32,564 nt of DNA from Burkholderiales bacterium (GTDB taxonomy: Bacteria; Pseudomonadota; Gammaproteobacteria; Burkholderiales; Burkholderiaceae_C), in assembly GCA_016185015.1 (NCBI GenBank), contig JACPOI010000044.1, forward strand, positions 1 to 32,564. Reading direction: 5' to 3'. The translations under genes and the position numbers were made by a program. The notes below the pieces were generated by a model. That model had not been told where the DNA came from, did no database searches, and was given only the letters and a program-made list of their open reading frames with translations. Shown in pieces: positions 8,008 through 15,677 of this stretch (positions are counted from its first letter, which is position 1; every line of letters begins with the position of its first letter).

Positions 8008-9188
8008 TCCACGCCGTGCAGGGCCAGCAGTGTCTTCATGCGGCGCACGGCCAGTTCGGGTTGCTCCAGCAAGTTCGCGGCGTCGGCCAGGCGGAACAGC
8101 TCGGCGAAGTGCACCAGCGAGCGTGTGCTCTGCTGACCGCCCACCATGGTGAAGTGACTCTGGTGGCCGTTGAGCCAGGCCATGAAGACCACGCCGGTCT
8201 TGTAGTAACGCGTGGGCGCCGCGAAGATGTGGCGCGACAGCGGCACCGTGGGGCCGAGGATGTCGTGGAAACGCTGGGTGTTGCCCTTGGCCAGTTCGCC
8301 CAGGGCCGCGCTTGCGGCCGGGGCGATGGCGTCGAAGATGCCCAGCAGGGCGTCGCTCTGGCCGTGGAATGTTTCTTTACCCCAGCCATCACCGGCGATG
8401 AGCTCGGCGTAGTTGAAGTCGTCACCTGTGTACATGCGTACACCCTTGGGTAGCCGGCGCCGCATGGCGATTTCCTTGTCCTTGTCGAGCAGGGAGATCT
8501 TGATGCCGTCCACCTTGTCCGGGTGCGCCGCGATCACTGCCAGCGCCGTGTCCATGGCGCGGTCGGCGTCCACATTGCCCCAGTAGCCCTTGAGCGCGGG
8601 GTCGAACATGTCACCCAGCCAGTGCAGCACCACGGGCTGTTTGGCCTGCGTGAGGATGCGGTCGTAGACGCGTTCGTAATCGGCCGGGTTCCTGGCCACG
8701 CGCGCCAGCGCGCGGCTGGCCATGACGATGAGCTTGCCGCCGAGTTTCTCGATGGCTTCCATCTGCGTCTCGTAGCCGCGGATGACGTCGTCCACGGTCT
8801 TCACGTCTTCGAGCACCAGGTGATCGGTGCCGCAGCCGGAGGCCACGAGCGCGCCGGGCATGTCCTTGGCCGCGTCGATCGAGCGGCGGATCAGTTCCAG
8901 CGAGGTGGGCCAGTCCATGCCCATGCCGCGCTGGGCGGTGTCCATGGCTTCGGCCACACCCATCCCCAAGGACCAGAGGTGGCGGCGGTAGGCTATGGTT
9001 GAATCCCAGTCCACGGCACATTGCAGCCAGGGGTCGATGGCGGCGCGCGGGTCGGCCACCACGTGGGCGGCCGAGTAGGCGATGCGGTTGAACTTCGGTT
9101 TGCCGGCGGGCTGCACCGGGGTGCTGCCGCTCAGGCGGTAGGGCTGCAGGCGACCTTGTGGGTCGGGCAGCTGCAATGTCAATGCCAT
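8004..9188 (-). CDS. DUF993 (dihydrodipicolinate synthase-like aldolase) protein
   Basis: A 394-residue protein of the DUF993 group, usually described as dihydrodipicolinate-synthase-family. I recognise it by the overall sequence (IDPWLQCAVDWDSTIAYRRH, QPVVLHWLGDMFDPALKGYW, VDGIKISLLDKDKE, MYTGDDFNYAELI). In such a fold the Lys in GIKIS would be the candidate Schiff-base residue, but that is inference. The reaction is uncharacterised; a retro-aldol cleavage of a keto-sugar or keto-acid would suit its neighbours. It sits 22 bases after the Gfo/Idh gene and overlaps the isomerase by four bases, so it is in the middle of a tight operon. Confidence 0.85.
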   Translation of the reverse strand: MALTLQLPDPQGRLQPYRLSGSTPVQPAGKPKFNRIAYSAAHVVADPRAAIDPWLQCAVDWDSTIAYRRHLWSLGMGVAEAMDTAQRGMGMDWPTSLELIRRSIDAAKDMPGALVASGCGTDHLVLEDVKTVDDVIRGYETQMEAIEKLGGKLIVMASRALARVARNPADYERVYDRILTQAKQPVVLHWLGDMFDPALKGYWGNVDADRAMDTALAVIAAHPDKVDGIKISLLDKDKEIAMRRRLPKGVRMYTGDDFNYAELIAGDGWGKETFHGQSDALLGIFDAIAPAASAALGELAKGNTQRFHDILGPTVPLSRHIFAAPTRYYKTGVVFMAWLNGHQSHFTMVGGQQSTRSLVHFAELFRLADAANLLEQPELAVRRMKTLLALHGVE

Positions 9189-9210
9189 GGTTTTTCCTTG
9201 TCGGTGCCGG

Positions 9211-10374
9211 TCAGACCTTCAGTGCCGGCACGTCGACCCAGCGGCGTTCTTTCCAGCTCTGCAGCGCGGCTTCCACCAACTGCACGCCCTTGGCGCCTTC
9301 GGGCAGGGTCCAGCGGTAGGGCTCGTTTTCCACCACGTGGCGGATGAAGTGTTCCCACTGGATCTTGAAGCCGTTGTCGTAGAACTGCGTGTCCGGCACG
9401 TCCTGCCATTGTTCGGTGAACTTCATGGTCTGCTTCTCGTCCGGGTTCCAGACCGGGCGCGGCGTGTTGACGCGCGACTGGGCCTTGCAGGAGCTCAAGC
9501 CGGCGACGGCCGAGCCGTGCGTGCCGTCGACGTGGAAGGTGACCAGGTCTTCGCGGTTCACGCGGGTGGCCCAGGACATGTTCAGCTGCGCGATCACCGG
9601 TTCGCCGTTGTGACCGATGAGCTCAGCGGTGGCGTAGGCCGCGTCGTCGGCGGTGGCCTTGTAGGGCTTGCCGGCTTCGTCCCAGCGCTCGGGGATGTGC
9701 GTGGCACCGATGCATGAGACCGACTTCACCTCACCGAACAGGTTGTCCAGCACGTAGCGCCAGTGGCACATCATGTCCAGGATCATGCCGCCGCCGTCTT
9801 CCTGCCGATAGTTCCAGCTCGGGCGCTGGATGGGCTGCAGGTCGCCCTCGAACACCCAGTAGCCGAACTCCAGGCGCACGCTGAGCATGCGGCCGAAGAA
9901 ACCGGCACGGCGCAGCATGTCGAGCTTGCGCAGGCCGGGCAGGAAGAGCTTGTCCTGCACGGCGCCGTGCTTGAGCCCCGACTTCTCTGCCAGGCGGGCG
10001 ATCTCCACCGCCTCGTTGAGGTTGGTGGCGATGGGCTTTTCGCAGTAGACGTGTTTGCCGGCGCGGATGGCCTTGGCCAGCAAGGCAGGGCGCATCTGCG
10101 TGGTGCCGGCGTCGAAGAACACCGTGTCGTCCTTGTTCGCCAGGGCCAGGTCCAGGTTCGTGCCCCAGCGGGCGATGTTGTGCGCCTTGGCCAGGGCCTC
10201 CATCTTCTCGGCGTTGCGGCCGATCAGGATGGGGTCGGGCATGACCTTGTCGCCGTTGGACAGTGTGACGCCGCCCTGGGCGCGGATCGCGCAGATGGAG
10301 CGGATCAGGTGCTGGTTCATCCCCATGCGGCCGGTCACGCCGTGCATGATGATGCCAAGTTTTTGCGTAGGCAT
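9211..10374 (-). CDS. Gfo/Idh/MocA family oxidoreductase
   Basis: A 387-residue NAD(P)-dependent dehydrogenase. The N-terminal Rossmann domain has HGVTGRMGMN (glycines at 12, 15 and 18), and the family's EKPIATN motif falls at 112-118 with the catalytic-region Lys. The C-terminal alpha/beta substrate domain follows, with GGGMILDMMCHWRYVLDNLFG as the usual substrate-site helix. Members oxidise or reduce a hydroxyl of sugars, cyclitols or sugar acids, often at C3. Intergenic gaps of 21-22 bases on each side place it in the operon with the Bug protein and DUF993 enzyme. Confidence 0.9.
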   Translation of the reverse strand: MPTQKLGIIMHGVTGRMGMNQHLIRSICAIRAQGGVTLSNGDKVMPDPILIGRNAEKMEALAKAHNIARWGTNLDLALANKDDTVFFDAGTTQMRPALLAKAIRAGKHVYCEKPIATNLNEAVEIARLAEKSGLKHGAVQDKLFLPGLRKLDMLRRAGFFGRMLSVRLEFGYWVFEGDLQPIQRPSWNYRQEDGGGMILDMMCHWRYVLDNLFGEVKSVSCIGATHIPERWDEAGKPYKATADDAAYATAELIGHNGEPVIAQLNMSWATRVNREDLVTFHVDGTHGSAVAGLSSCKAQSRVNTPRPVWNPDEKQTMKFTEQWQDVPDTQFYDNGFKIQWEHFIRHVVENEPYRWTLPEGAKGVQLVEAALQSWKERRWVDVPALKV

Positions 10375-10395
10375 TCTTGCGTTCTCTCTTGAGGT

Positions 10396-11373
10396 TTACT
10401 GGGGTTGCAGGCCGGCGGCCTTCACCAGCACGGCGTTGCTGGTGATCTCGTTCTTGATGTAGGCGTCGAACGCTTCGGGCTTGAGCGTCCAGGCATCGGC
10501 GCCGACCTTGGCGAAACGCTCCTTCACGTCGGGCGAGGCCAGGGCCTTGAGCACCTCCTCGTGCAGGCGGTTGACGATGTCGCGCGGGGTCTTGGCCGGC
10601 GCCATCATGCCGATCCAGAAGTTGAACTCCGAGCCCGGCACGCCGGCTTCGGCGGTGGTGGGCACGTCGGGCAGGGCGCTGGCGCGCTGGGGCGAGCCCA
10701 CGGCCAGGGCCTGCAGCTGGCCACCCTTGATCTGCCCGATCACCGGGGCGATGGGCGAGAAGTAGTAGTCCACCCGGCCGGCGATCACCTCGGTCACGGC
10801 TTCGGCCGAGCCCTTGAAGGGGATGTTGGTCGCATCGATCTTGGCAGCCATCTTGAACTTCTCGGCGTTCAGGTGCGTGGCGCTGCCCTGGCCGGCCGAG
10901 GCGAAGTTCAGGCTGCCCGGCTTGGCGCGCGCGGCGGCCAGCAGTTCACCCAGGTTCTTGTAGCCCTTGGCCGGGGAGATCACCAGCACATTGGAGAGCG
11001 AGGAGATCGGCGTGACGCCTGCGAAGTCGGCCACGGTGTCGAAGGGCAGCTTGGCGAAGGTCGAGGGGCTGACCGTGTGCGAGGACGAGTGGATCAGGAT
11101 GGTGTAGCCGTCGGCAGCGGCGCTGGCCACGGCCGCCTGGCCGATGGTGCCGCTGGCGCCGCCGCGGTTGTCCACCACCAGGGGCTGGCCCAGGCTGGCG
11201 CTCATCTTGTCGGTGATGGCGCGCGCAATGATGTCGGTGGTGCTGCCCGCCGGGAAGGGCACGATCACGCGGATCGGCTTGTTCGGGTAGGCGCCCTGGG
11301 CGCTGGAGAGTGCAGGCAGCAGGGCGGCGCCGGTCAGCGCAGCGGCGAGGGCAAGACGGGCAAGTTTCTTCAT
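10396..11373 (-). CDS. Bug-family (TctC-like) periplasmic solute-binding protein
   Basis: A 325-residue tripartite-tricarboxylate-type binding protein with a clear signal peptide (MKKLARLALAAALTGAALLP, cleavage near ALSSAQG). The mature protein starts YPNKPIRVIVPFPAGSTTDI and contains DNRGGASGTIG, both hallmarks of Bug proteins, which bind carboxylates between two lobes. The start at 11373 has AGGAGA at good spacing. No TctA/TctB membrane genes are present, so it probably uses a transporter encoded elsewhere, or acts as a sensor component, as is common in Burkholderiales. It is the first structural gene of the operon; a palindrome matching the tetR operator lies 84-101 bases upstream of the ATG. 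Confidence 0.92.
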   Translation of the reverse strand: MKKLARLALAAALTGAALLPALSSAQGAYPNKPIRVIVPFPAGSTTDIIARAITDKMSASLGQPLVVDNRGGASGTIGQAAVASAAADGYTILIHSSSHTVSPSTFAKLPFDTVADFAGVTPISSLSNVLVISPAKGYKNLGELLAAARAKPGSLNFASAGQGSATHLNAEKFKMAAKIDATNIPFKGSAEAVTEVIAGRVDYYFSPIAPVIGQIKGGQLQALAVGSPQRASALPDVPTTAEAGVPGSEFNFWIGMMAPAKTPRDIVNRLHEEVLKALASPDVKERFAKVGADAWTLKPEAFDAYIKNEITSNAVLVKAAGLQPQ

Positions 11374-11456
11374 GATGTCTCCTGGTATGGGCATGAACGG
11401 ATGCGCACCACGGCAATTCGTGGCGAGGGAGGTCGCGCACCGGCTTGCCGGATTTA

Positions 11457-11474
11457 ATTCACCAAAAGGTGAAT
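11457..11474. promoter_or_regulatory. Palindromic operator upstream of the Bug gene
   Basis: A perfect inverted repeat, ATTCACC-AAAA-GGTGAAT, lies between the TetR gene and the Bug gene. The same TTCACC-N4-GGTGAA core, with one mismatch, lies within the tetR promoter at 12185-12200. This is consistent with a TetR dimer site controlling the catabolic operon; binding is inferred. Confidence 0.65.
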
Positions 11475-11524
11475 AGAGGCATTTCTAGAAACCCGGCCGG
11501 GCCGGCGTCAAGCGCCGTCCGTCC

Positions 11525-12175
11525 TCAGTCTCTCAGTACATACCCTAGGATGACGTCGCTCATATGCGACAGACGCTCGTTGAGGGCCTTGGGTGCCATC
11601 AGGTCGCGGCCGAAGATGGCCGAGAGCGTGTGCTTGTTGTTCAGGTAGAAATAGGCCATGCCGGCGATGGAGACGTAGAGCTGCATGGCGTCAATGCCGC
11701 CGCGAAACACCCCGTCGCGCCGCCCGCGCTCCAGGATCTCGGCCAGGGTTTCGATCAGCGGCAGGTTGGTCTTTCGCGCGCGGGAAGAGTGTTCCAGGTG
11801 CCGCCCCTGCTCCAGGTTTTCGCTGTTCAGCAGAGTGAGAAACTCGGGATGCTCGAGGTAGTAGTTCCAGGTGAATTCGGTCAGCCGGCGGATGGCCTGG
11901 GGCGGCGGCATGTCGGTCAGGTGCAGCTGCTGCTCGGCCGCGCGGATGTCAGCGTAGGCGGCTTCGAGCACGGCGAGGAAGAGCTCGTCCTTGCTGGTGA
12001 AGTAGTAGTAGATCAGGCGCTTGTTGAGCCCGGCGCGCTCGGCAATGCGGTCCACGCGGGCGCCGGCCAGTCCATACTGGGCGAACTCGTCGCGCGCGGC
12101 CAGCAGGATGGCCAGCTGCGATCGGTCGGCGTCGCGCGAGCGCGGTTCTTCGACGGCGGGGGTCTTCGTTGCCAT
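11525..12175 (-). CDS. TetR/AcrR family transcriptional regulator
   Basis: 216 residues. The N-terminal helix-turn-helix is clear (ILLAARDEFAQYGLAGARVD, then RIAERAGLNKRLIYYYFTSK, about residues 23-63), followed by an all-helical ligand domain. It lies upstream of the Bug/Gfo-Idh/DUF993/isomerase operon on the same strand and divergent from the ThDP enzyme, the normal position for a local repressor responding to the pathway substrate. Its predicted promoter puts transcription start at or next to the ATG, with no Shine-Dalgarno sequence, so the mRNA may be leaderless. The stop is 151 bases from the Bug start, leaving room for the separate operator. Confidence 0.9.
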   Translation of the reverse strand: MATKTPAVEEPRSRDADRSQLAILLAARDEFAQYGLAGARVDRIAERAGLNKRLIYYYFTSKDELFLAVLEAAYADIRAAEQQLHLTDMPPPQAIRRLTEFTWNYYLEHPEFLTLLNSENLEQGRHLEHSSRARKTNLPLIETLAEILERGRRDGVFRGGIDAMQLYVSIAGMAYFYLNNKHTLSAIFGRDLMAPKALNERLSHMSDVILGYVLRD

Positions 12176-12181
12176 GGGGAT

Positions 12182-12209
12182 AATTTAACCGTTTGGTGAA
12201 TTAAATCAA
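12182..12209 (-). promoter_or_regulatory. tetR promoter with embedded operator
   Basis: On the minus strand, TTGATT (12209-12204) and TAAATT (12187-12182) are separated by 16 bases, giving a sigma70-type promoter whose start would fall at about 12175, the tetR ATG. The inverted repeat TTAACC-GTTT-GGTGAA (plus strand, 12185-12200; one mismatch) fills the spacer and overlaps the -10, so a bound repressor would block the promoter. Autoregulation is inferred. Confidence 0.6.
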
Positions 12210-12325
12210 GTTTTCGCGGGCGCCGGGCGAGGCGGTGCTGTGACGGCGCGACAGAACGCTGCCGAGGGTACACGGATAATCGTCCGATATAGCGACACCC
12301 TTCCAGCACCTCACGGGAAAGATAC

Positions 12326-14026
12326 ATGAGTCAACAAGCAGCGGGACACCTGATCGTGCAATGCCTGATCGAGCAGGGCGTGACCCATGCCTTCGGCGTG
12401 CCGGGCGAAAGCTTCCTGGCCGTGCTCGACGGCTTCCACGCCTACCGCGAGCAGATCCAGTTCGTCATCAACCGGCAGGAGGGCGGGGCCGCCTTCATGG
12501 CCGAGGCCCACGGCAAGCTCACCGGCCGCCCCGGCGTGTGTTTCGTCACCCGCGGGCCCGGCGCCACCAATGCCTCCATCGGCGTGCACACCGCCTTCCA
12601 GGATTCCACGCCCATGGTGCTCTTCGTGGGCGACGTGGCCAGCGACATGCGCGACCGCGAGGCCTTCCAGGAAGTCAACTACGAATCCTTCTTCGGCCCG
12701 AGCACCAAAGGGTTTGCCAAGCGGGTGGAGCGCATCGACGATGCGCGGCGCATCCCTGAGTACGTCGCACGCGCCTTTGCCACCGCCATGAACGGCCGTC
12801 CCGGCCCCGTGGTGCTGGTGCTGCCCGAGGACATGCTGGTGCAGATGGTGGACGTCGCACCCCTGCCGCGTGTAGAGGCGGTGCAGGCCTGGAGCGATCC
12901 GGGTTCCCTGCGCAGCCTGCGCGAGATGCTGCTGGCGGCCCAGCGCCCCCTGGTGGTGGCCGGCGGCGGCGGCTGGACGCCGCAGGCCGCCCAGGCCCTG
13001 CAGCGTTTTGCCGAGAACTGGAAGCTGCCCGTGAGCAATGCCTTCCGTTTCCAGGACACCTTCGACAACCAGCACCCGCAGTACGCGGGCGACATGGGCA
13101 TCGCGCCCAACCCCAAGCTGGCCAAGCGCATCCAGGACAGCGACCTCATCCTCGCCATCGGCCCCCGCCTGGGCGAGATGACCACCGGTGGCTACACCCT
13201 GCTCGAGGTGCCCAGACCGAAACAGAAGCTGGTGCACATCCACAGCAGCGCCGAGGAGCTCAACCGCGTCTACCAGGCCGACTTGGCCATCCACGCCACC
13301 ATGAACGCCGCCGCGCGTTCGCTGGAGGTGCTCACGGCCCCGCCCAGCCTGCCCTGGGAAGCGTGGACGGCCGCGGCGAACGCCGACTACCTGGCCAACC
13401 TGGTGCCACAGGCCCTGCCTGGCGAGATCGACATGCCGGCCATCGTGGCCCTGGTGCAGAAGCACCTGCCGGCCGACACGGTGGTCACCAACGGCGCCGA
13501 CAACTTCGCCAGCTGGGTGCATCGCTTCTGGCGCTACCGCGGCCTGGCCCATGGCGACAAGACCCAGCTGGCGCCGACCAGCGGCGCCATGGGCTACGGC
13601 GTGCCGGCCGGCATTGCCACGGCCATCACGACGGGGCGCATGGCCTTCACCATCGCCGGCGACGGCGACTTCCTCATGAATGGGCAGGAACTGGCCACGG
13701 CCGTGCAGCACGGCGCCAAGACGCTCATCGTGCTGCTCAACAACGGCATGTACGGCACCATCCGCATGCACCAGGAGCGCGAGTTCCCGCAGCATGTCAG
13801 CGGCTCGCAGCTGCAGAACCCGGATTTCGTGGCCCTGGCCCGTGCCTATGGCTACGCCGGCGCGCGCGTCACGCGCACGGCCGAGTTCGAGGCGGAGCTC
13901 AAAGCCGCGGTGGCCCGGCCCGAAGGCACCCTGATCGAGGTCATGCTCGACCCCGAGGTCATCACCACCCGCGGCACCCTGGGCGCCATCACGCAGGCGG
14001 CGCTGGCGCGCCAGACCCAGGGCTGA
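12326..14026 (+). CDS. Thiamine-diphosphate-dependent enzyme, acetolactate synthase-like
   Basis: A 566-residue three-domain ThDP enzyme. The N-terminal Pyr domain has FGVPGESFLAVLD and the catalytic Glu 52 in INRQEGGAAF; the middle domain is the FAD/NAD-like fold; the C-terminal PP domain has GDGDF (445-449) and NNGMYGTI (472-479), the Mg/ThDP binding pair. GESF replaces the commoner GG(A/S) in this region, and no small regulatory subunit gene follows, so it is probably a catabolic decarboxylase or lyase rather than the biosynthetic acetolactate synthase. GGGAAAG before the ATG is a good ribosome site. It is divergent from tetR and likely belongs to the same pathway. Confidence 0.85.
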   Translation: MSQQAAGHLIVQCLIEQGVTHAFGVPGESFLAVLDGFHAYREQIQFVINRQEGGAAFMAEAHGKLTGRPGVCFVTRGPGATNASIGVHTAFQDSTPMVLFVGDVASDMRDREAFQEVNYESFFGPSTKGFAKRVERIDDARRIPEYVARAFATAMNGRPGPVVLVLPEDMLVQMVDVAPLPRVEAVQAWSDPGSLRSLREMLLAAQRPLVVAGGGGWTPQAAQALQRFAENWKLPVSNAFRFQDTFDNQHPQYAGDMGIAPNPKLAKRIQDSDLILAIGPRLGEMTTGGYTLLEVPRPKQKLVHIHSSAEELNRVYQADLAIHATMNAAARSLEVLTAPPSLPWEAWTAAANADYLANLVPQALPGEIDMPAIVALVQKHLPADTVVTNGADNFASWVHRFWRYRGLAHGDKTQLAPTSGAMGYGVPAGIATAITTGRMAFTIAGDGDFLMNGQELATAVQHGAKTLIVLLNNGMYGTIRMHQEREFPQHVSGSQLQNPDFVALARAYGYAGARVTRTAEFEAELKAAVARPEGTLIEVMLDPEVITTRGTLGAITQAALARQTQG

Positions 14027-14072
14027 GGGGAGGGTGGGCAGGTCGCGGTGAGCGCCGCGACCGGGCATAAAA

Positions 14073-14101
14073 AAGCCGGCTGTGAAGCCGGCTTCTTCGT
14101 A
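14073..14101 (-). terminator. Intrinsic terminator of the histone-like gene
   Basis: AAGCCGGC (14073-14080) and GCCGGCTT (14087-14094) form a perfect 8-bp stem with a 6-base loop. On the minus strand the stem is followed by a run of Ts, so it terminates the SWIB/histone-like gene that ends at 14117. On the plus strand the tail is TTCTTCG, which may give weaker termination after the ThDP gene. Confidence 0.8.
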
Positions 14102-14116
14102 AGCGGGGTGAGCCGA

Positions 14117-14599
14117 TTACTTGAGGTGCTTGCCGATCAGGGCAGCCATCTCGAACATCGAGACTTGCGCCTTGCCGAAGATCGCCTTCAGCTTGTCGTC
14201 AGCGTTGATGTTGCGCTTGTTGACGTTGTCCTGCAGCTTGTTCTTCTTGATGTAAGCCCACAGCTTGCTCACGACTTCCGTACGCGGCAGGCCAGCGGAA
14301 CCCACCACTGCGGCCAGGGCCGGGCTCGGGGTCAGCGGCTTCATGAAAGCTGCGTTGGGGGTGCGCTTCTTGGCGGGAGCCTTTTTCTTCGCAGCGGCCT
14401 TTTTGGCCGGAGCCTTCTTGGCAGCGACTTTCTTCGCCGGAGCCTTCTTCGCAGCCGGCTTCTTGGCCGGAGCCTTCTTCGCAGCGGCCTTCTTCGCCGG
14501 AGCCTTCTTCGCTACCGCCTTTTTAGCGGGAGCCTTTTTCGCAGCGACCTTCTTGGCCGGAGCTTTCTTGGCCGGAGCCTTCTTCTTTGCAGTTGCCAT
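14117..14599 (-). CDS. Histone H1-like Ala/Lys-rich protein fused to a SWIB/MDM2 domain
   Basis: 160 residues in two parts. Residues 1-80 are low-complexity repeats of the type [15 protein letters not shown], resembling the C-terminal tail of eukaryotic H1 and bacterial H1-like (BphA3/AlgP-type) DNA-binding proteins. Residues about 84-160 form a SWIB/MDM2 fold ([40 protein letters not shown], with [10 protein letters not shown]). The role is probably nucleoid binding and compaction; SWIB-containing basic proteins are known in Chlamydia and are common in Burkholderiales. AGAGGA precedes the ATG. A terminator follows the gene, and a hairpin lies in its 5' leader. Confidence 0.92.
   Translation of the reverse strand: MATAKKKAPAKKAPAKKVAAKKAPAKKAVAKKAPAKKAAAKKAPAKKPAAKKAPAKKVAAKKAPAKKAAAKKKAPAKKRTPNAAFMKPLTPSPALAAVVGSAGLPRTEVVSKLWAYIKKNKLQDNVNKRNINADDKLKAIFGKAQVSMFEMAALIGKHLK
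14371..14595 (-). repeat. Imperfect tandem repeats encoding the (A/P)AKK array
   Basis: Roughly 15- and 30-base units built around GGAGCCTTCTTC (plus-strand reading) repeat through the Ala/Lys part of the histone-like gene. They are coding repeats; slippage would change the length of the basic tail in whole-repeat steps. Confidence 0.8.
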
Positions 14600-14632
14600 G
14601 ATTGAATTCCTCTTCTAGAAGTTGATTAATCA

Positions 14633-14657
14633 CCAGAGGGAACTGCTTCCTCTCTGG
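14633..14657 (-). promoter_or_regulatory. Hairpin in the 5' leader of the histone-like gene
   Basis: CCAGAGGGAA (14633-14642), a CTGC loop and TTCCTCTCTGG form a near-perfect stem with one bulged base, 34-58 bases upstream of the ATG. There is no T-run, so it is not a terminator. An mRNA stability or translation control element is possible. Confidence 0.4.
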
Positions 14658-14833
14658 TATTGCGGATGCTATAGGAGAAAAAACGCATCTCCAAGCGAAA
14701 AGTGCGTTATCTCCCTCTGAGATGTTGTTTTTTTCATCGCGATTTGCGGGCTGCTACGCTCTCAAAATCGCTTTTTCCCCTCTGGAGACGCCTTCTGGAG
14801 GGGCTCAACACGCTCTGTGATGAGAGGAAAACC

Positions 14834-15055
14834 ATGCCTGCACAGGCCCGCTGCCACCCCTGTTTCTCCTCTGGGAAGAGCGTTTTCACGTCGGTGATTT
14901 CTGCAAGACGCGTTGCAGCGGTCGCTGCGTCCCCTTGGCGCGCTGTCGCGATTCCGGCGCTGTGCGTGCCTCTCGTGGCTCGGCGCCAGCGCCTGAACCG
15001 GCCCGGCAAGCCGCTTGAACGCCCTCTGGAGCCTTCGCAAGCCGCCGCCCGATGA
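14834..15055 (+). CDS. Possible small ORF upstream of the cyclotransferase gene
   Basis: A 73-codon frame starts at an ATG with GAGAGGAAAACC upstream and ends in an ATGA overlap with the presumed start of the gamma-glutamylcyclotransferase-like gene at 15052, an arrangement often seen in coupled genes. The product is basic and Arg/Pro/Ala-rich, without recognisable motifs, so it may be a leader or no gene at all. The rest of 14600-15051 shows only the histone-gene leader hairpin, several CTCTGGAG-like short repeats and T-runs. Confidence 0.25.
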   Translation: MPAQARCHPCFSSGKSVFTSVISARRVAAVAASPWRAVAIPALCVPLVARRQRLNRPGKPLERPLEPSQAAAR

Positions 15056-15439
15056 CTGCCCCGCCCGACCTGCATGTTTTCGTCTAGCACGCTGCGCCGC
15101 GGCGAAGCCAACGACATCAACCGCCTGCAGCCGGCGCCGCGTTACCTGGGGCAGGCGCGCATCGGCGGCGTGCTCTACGACCTCGGGCCCTATCCCGGCC
15201 TGGTCCTGGGCGGCGCGGAGCCGGTGCTGGGCGAGGTCTATGCCATTGCTCCTGAGCTCGAGCGGCAGCTCGACGTGATCGAGGAGGTGGCGCCCGTGCC
15301 CAGCGGCGAGTACGCGCGCCGCCACGTCGAGCTTGTGCTCGACGGCCGGCCCCTGCGCTGCCTGGTCTACGAAATCGATCCGGCGCGCGTACGCGGTCGG
15401 CCGCGCATCACCACGGGCGACTGGTTGCAGCGCCGCTGA
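15052..15439 (+). pseudogene. Gamma-glutamylcyclotransferase (AIG2-like) gene, frameshifted at the YGTL motif
   Basis: Reading from the ATG at 15052 gives MTAPPDLHVFV and then TAG at 15085. One frame over, the sequence continues TLRRGEANDINRLQ ... GEVYAIAPELERQLDVIEEV ... EYARRHVELVL to 15439, clearly the AIG2-like/gamma-glutamylcyclotransferase fold. The family normally reads VFVYGTLRRGE here. The observed GTCTAGCACGCTG is explained by loss of two bases from the TAC-GGC codons, removing the Tyr-Gly of the substrate-binding loop. An ATG at 15074 would give an uninterrupted frame of 121 residues (MFSSSTLRRG), but it lacks that strand and motif. This is either a real pseudogene or a sequencing error. 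The catalytic Glu region (LDVIEEV) is intact. Confidence 0.75.
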
Positions 15440-15648
15440 CACCGGTTTCTGCCGACCGCATCCGGTCTGCAGCAGTGCAGGGGCAGGTTGGGCGTGCTGT
15501 CGTGGGGGCATTTCAAAACCGACCCATCCCGTTTCACGATTTGAAATTCAACCCTGACGCATCGCAGCAAATTTTCTCAATACGAGATATTGAATTTCAC
15601 ATTGCAAATCAAATGACGTAAGTCTTTGATTTTCAATGAAATAAAAAA
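15440..15648. other. AT-rich region upstream of the aceA operators
   Basis: No gene is supported. It holds a small hairpin (GACCG-CATC-CGGTC) after the cyclotransferase frame, then a sharp shift to AT-rich DNA. GAAATTCAA (15543-15551) and TTGAATTTC (15590-15598) form a separated 9-base inverted repeat. The promoter of aceA should lie between here and the two palindromes that follow, but no clear -35/-10 pair was assigned. Confidence 0.4.
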
Positions 15649-15664
15649 TGTCTTGTATAAGACA
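15649..15664. promoter_or_regulatory. aceA operator 1 (palindrome)
   Basis: TGTCTT-GTAT-AAGACA is a perfect palindrome with 6-base arms, 110 bases upstream of the aceA start. Its core GTCTTGTATAAGAC is the reverse complement of the core in operator 2. GntR-type regulators bind sites of this general form; the regulator is not encoded in the window. Confidence 0.65.
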
Positions 15665-15677
15665 CAAGAGGCTTCCA

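Noticed and set aside
12326-14026. Biosynthetic acetolactate synthase (ilvB/ilvI)
   Set aside because: No small-subunit gene follows, the context is catabolic and the regulator is TetR; only the fold is supported.
14371-14595. Regular repeats that could suggest a CRISPR array or minisatellite
   Set aside because: The repeats are in frame, imperfect and encode the Lys/Ala tail of the histone-like protein; there are no unique spacers.
14702-14833. Upstream extension of the small frame at 14834-15055
   Set aside because: The added Cys/Arg-rich sequence has no ribosome site, and the internal ATG at 14834 is the better start.
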